64,000 bases of DNA. Source: Pseudomonas uvaldensis. Its GTDB lineage: Bacteria; Pseudomonadota; Gammaproteobacteria; Pseudomonadales; Pseudomonadaceae. The stretch lies in contig NZ_JAIWKS010000011.1 of NCBI RefSeq assembly GCF_021271205.1, positions 62,001 to 126,000 of the forward strand, in the 5' to 3' direction. Under the pieces are notes generated by a model, which saw only the letters and a program-made list of their open reading frames with translations, was not told where the DNA came from and did not search any database. The stretch's first letter is position 1. Every line of letters begins with the position of its first letter. A program made the position numbers and the translations under genes. Positions 62,868-64,000 of the stretch are shown piece after piece.

Positions 62868-64000
62868 TCAGGCCAGGAGGGAGTAGACCAGCGCCGTAAT
62901 CGCCACCAACCCCACCATCACCACGAACACATTGGACGCCTGGCCACGGTAGCGGGCCATGGCCGGAACCTTGCGGATGGCATACATCGGCATCAGGAAC
63001 AGGATCGCCGCGATCACCGGACCACCCAGGGTTTCGATCATGCCCAGGATGCTCGGGTTGAGCGTGGCGACGATCCAGCACACCACCAGCATGAACAGCG
63101 CCGTCAGACGATCCAGCGTCTTGGGGGCCGGACGACGACCGCTTTTGACGATCAGGCCCTTGAGACCTTCACTGGCACCGATGTAATGCCCCAAAAACGA
63201 CTTGGAAATCGCCACGAACGCGATCAATGGCGCCGCAAAGGCAATGGTCGGGTTGCTGAAATGGTTGGCCAGGTACGACAGGATCGACAGATTCTGTGCC
63301 TTGGCTTCAACCAGTTGCGCCGGCGACAAGGTCAGCACGCAACTGAATACGAAGAACAGCACCATCACCACCATCAGCACATGAGCGCGGGACAGGACCT
63401 GCGAGCTGCGTTCCTCGGCATTGGCGCCGTAGCGACGTTTCTGATCCACCGCAAACGCCGAAATGATCGGGGAATGGTTGAAGGAGAACACCATCACCGG
63501 AATCGCCAGCCACAGGGTATGCAGCAACGCCGAAGGCTCCGGCACCGTGGACGCGGTGATCAGAATCCCACCGTTCCAGTGCGGGATCAGGAACACCGCC
63601 AGGAACAGCAACGCCACGATGAACGGATAGACCATCAGGCTCATCGCCTTGACGATCACCTGTTCGCCACACCGTACCACCGCCAGCAGCCCCAGAATCA
63701 ATATCAGCGACAACACAGCCCGAGGCGGCGGCTGGATGTGCAACTGGTGCTCCAGGAAGCTGCCCACCGTGTTGGTCAGCGCCACGCTGTAGATCAGCAG
63801 GATCGGGAAGATGGCAAAGAAGTACAGCAAGGTAATCAGCGCGCCGGCCTTGATGCCGAAGTGCTCTTCCACCACCTCGGTAATGTCCGCACCGTCTCGA
63901 CCGGACAACACGAAACGGGTCAGGCCCCGGTGCGCGTAGAACGTCATGGGAAACGCCAGCAGCGCCAGAATCAGCAACGGCCAGAAACCGCCCAGGCCAG
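62868..64000 (-). CDS. sdaC: SdaC-type serine permease (5' end missing)
   Basis: The open frame continues to the window edge (GLGGFWPL before the visible ALLAFPMTFYAHRGLTRFVL), so the N-terminus is outside. About 377 residues are seen with some ten hydrophobic segments. Stretches such as DITEVVEEHFGI, IPVMVFSFNHSPIISAFAV and NPSILGMIETLGGPVIAAIL match the E. coli serine:proton symporter SdaC closely as I remember it. It imports L-serine, so a serine deaminase gene may lie beyond the edge. Confidence 0.9.
   Translation of the reverse strand, partial: GLGGFWPLLILALLAFPMTFYAHRGLTRFVLSGRDGADITEVVEEHFGIKAGALITLLYFFAIFPILLIYSVALTNTVGSFLEHQLHIQPPPRAVLSLILILGLLAVVRCGEQVIVKAMSLMVYPFIVALLFLAVFLIPHWNGGILITASTVPEPSALLHTLWLAIPVMVFSFNHSPIISAFAVDQKRRYGANAEERSSQVLSRAHVLMVVMVLFFVFSCVLTLSPAQLVEAKAQNLSILSYLANHFSNPTIAFAAPLIAFVAISKSFLGHYIGASEGLKGLIVKSGRRPAPKTLDRLTALFMLVVCWIVATLNPSILGMIETLGGPVIAAILFLMPMYAIRKVPAMARYRGQASNVFVVMVGLVAITALVYSLLA

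Noticed and set aside
1..64000. CRISPR array, tRNA, rRNA, intact insertion sequence or prophage
   Set aside because: No regularly spaced repeats, no cloverleaf or rRNA segment recognised, and no transposase, integrase or phage structural gene in any frame.

Overview
The window is high-GC, densely coded chromosomal DNA from a Pseudomonas, most likely of the P. fluorescens complex. This rests on the gene content (AcnB with a GTG start, MiaE, an XylR-XylAFGH D-xylose cluster, the ArsJ/GAPDH pair, HWE-type kinase) and on typical Pseudomonas REP sequences (GCGAGC..GCTCCCACA type) between genes. I see no rRNA, tRNA, CRISPR array, prophage or intact insertion sequence. The first gene (1-534) and the last gene (62868-64000) are cut by the window edges.

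Region 1 (0.8-13.8 kb). A nine-gene leftward operon (11925 to 1797) encodes two paralogous amino-acid-type binding proteins, an FAD D-2-hydroxyacid dehydrogenase, a class I aminotransferase, two ABC permeases and their ATPase, a cysteine-dioxygenase-like cupin, and a very large protein in which four rhodanese domains are fused to a cystathionine beta-lyase. Several genes overlap by ATGA. A divergent LysR gene and a cyclase-family gene sit at its head. I read this as a dedicated uptake and breakdown route for a sulfur-containing amino or hydroxy acid; the substrate is unknown.

Region 2 (13.8-24.4 kb). A LysR regulator is divergent from an SDR - MFS - split transketolase (N and C subunits) - esterase group, with a palindromic operator between them. 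Then come a single-domain response regulator and a four-PAS HWE kinase, a small unknown gene, and an erythromycin-esterase-family protein convergent with a phosphoribosyltransferase.

Region 3 (24.4-36.6 kb). This holds ArsJ with its partner GAPDH (organoarsenical efflux), an amidase, a LysR/EamA divergent pair, a DUF488 protein downstream of a secreted trehalase, and a binding protein - diguanylate cyclase - binding protein trio.

Region 4 (36.8-49 kb). An HscC-type Hsp70, a membrane J-domain protein and a membrane-anchored unknown protein overlap in one operon. A higBA toxin-antitoxin pair follows, then the complete D-xylose regulator, isomerase and ABC importer (xylR, xylA, xylF, xylG, xylH) with a REPIN between xylF and xylG.

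Region 5 (49-64 kb). A second beta-ketoacyl-ACP synthase is coupled to a Bcr/CflA efflux pump behind a promoter with an embedded palindrome; this looks like a resistance cassette. Next are a GAF-GGDEF cyclase, an AraC regulator, LysE exporter, a glycine-rich exported protein, Ada plus an AlkA-type glycosylase (alkylation repair), a GFA protein, MiaE, a tandem universal stress protein with an Anr-type promoter, a DUF1289 protein, AcnB behind a long folded leader, and an SdaC-type serine permease.

Many long ORFs antisense to these genes are products of GC-rich codon usage and were left out. Start codons were chosen by family alignment from memory and by visible Shine-Dalgarno sequences; no database search was run.
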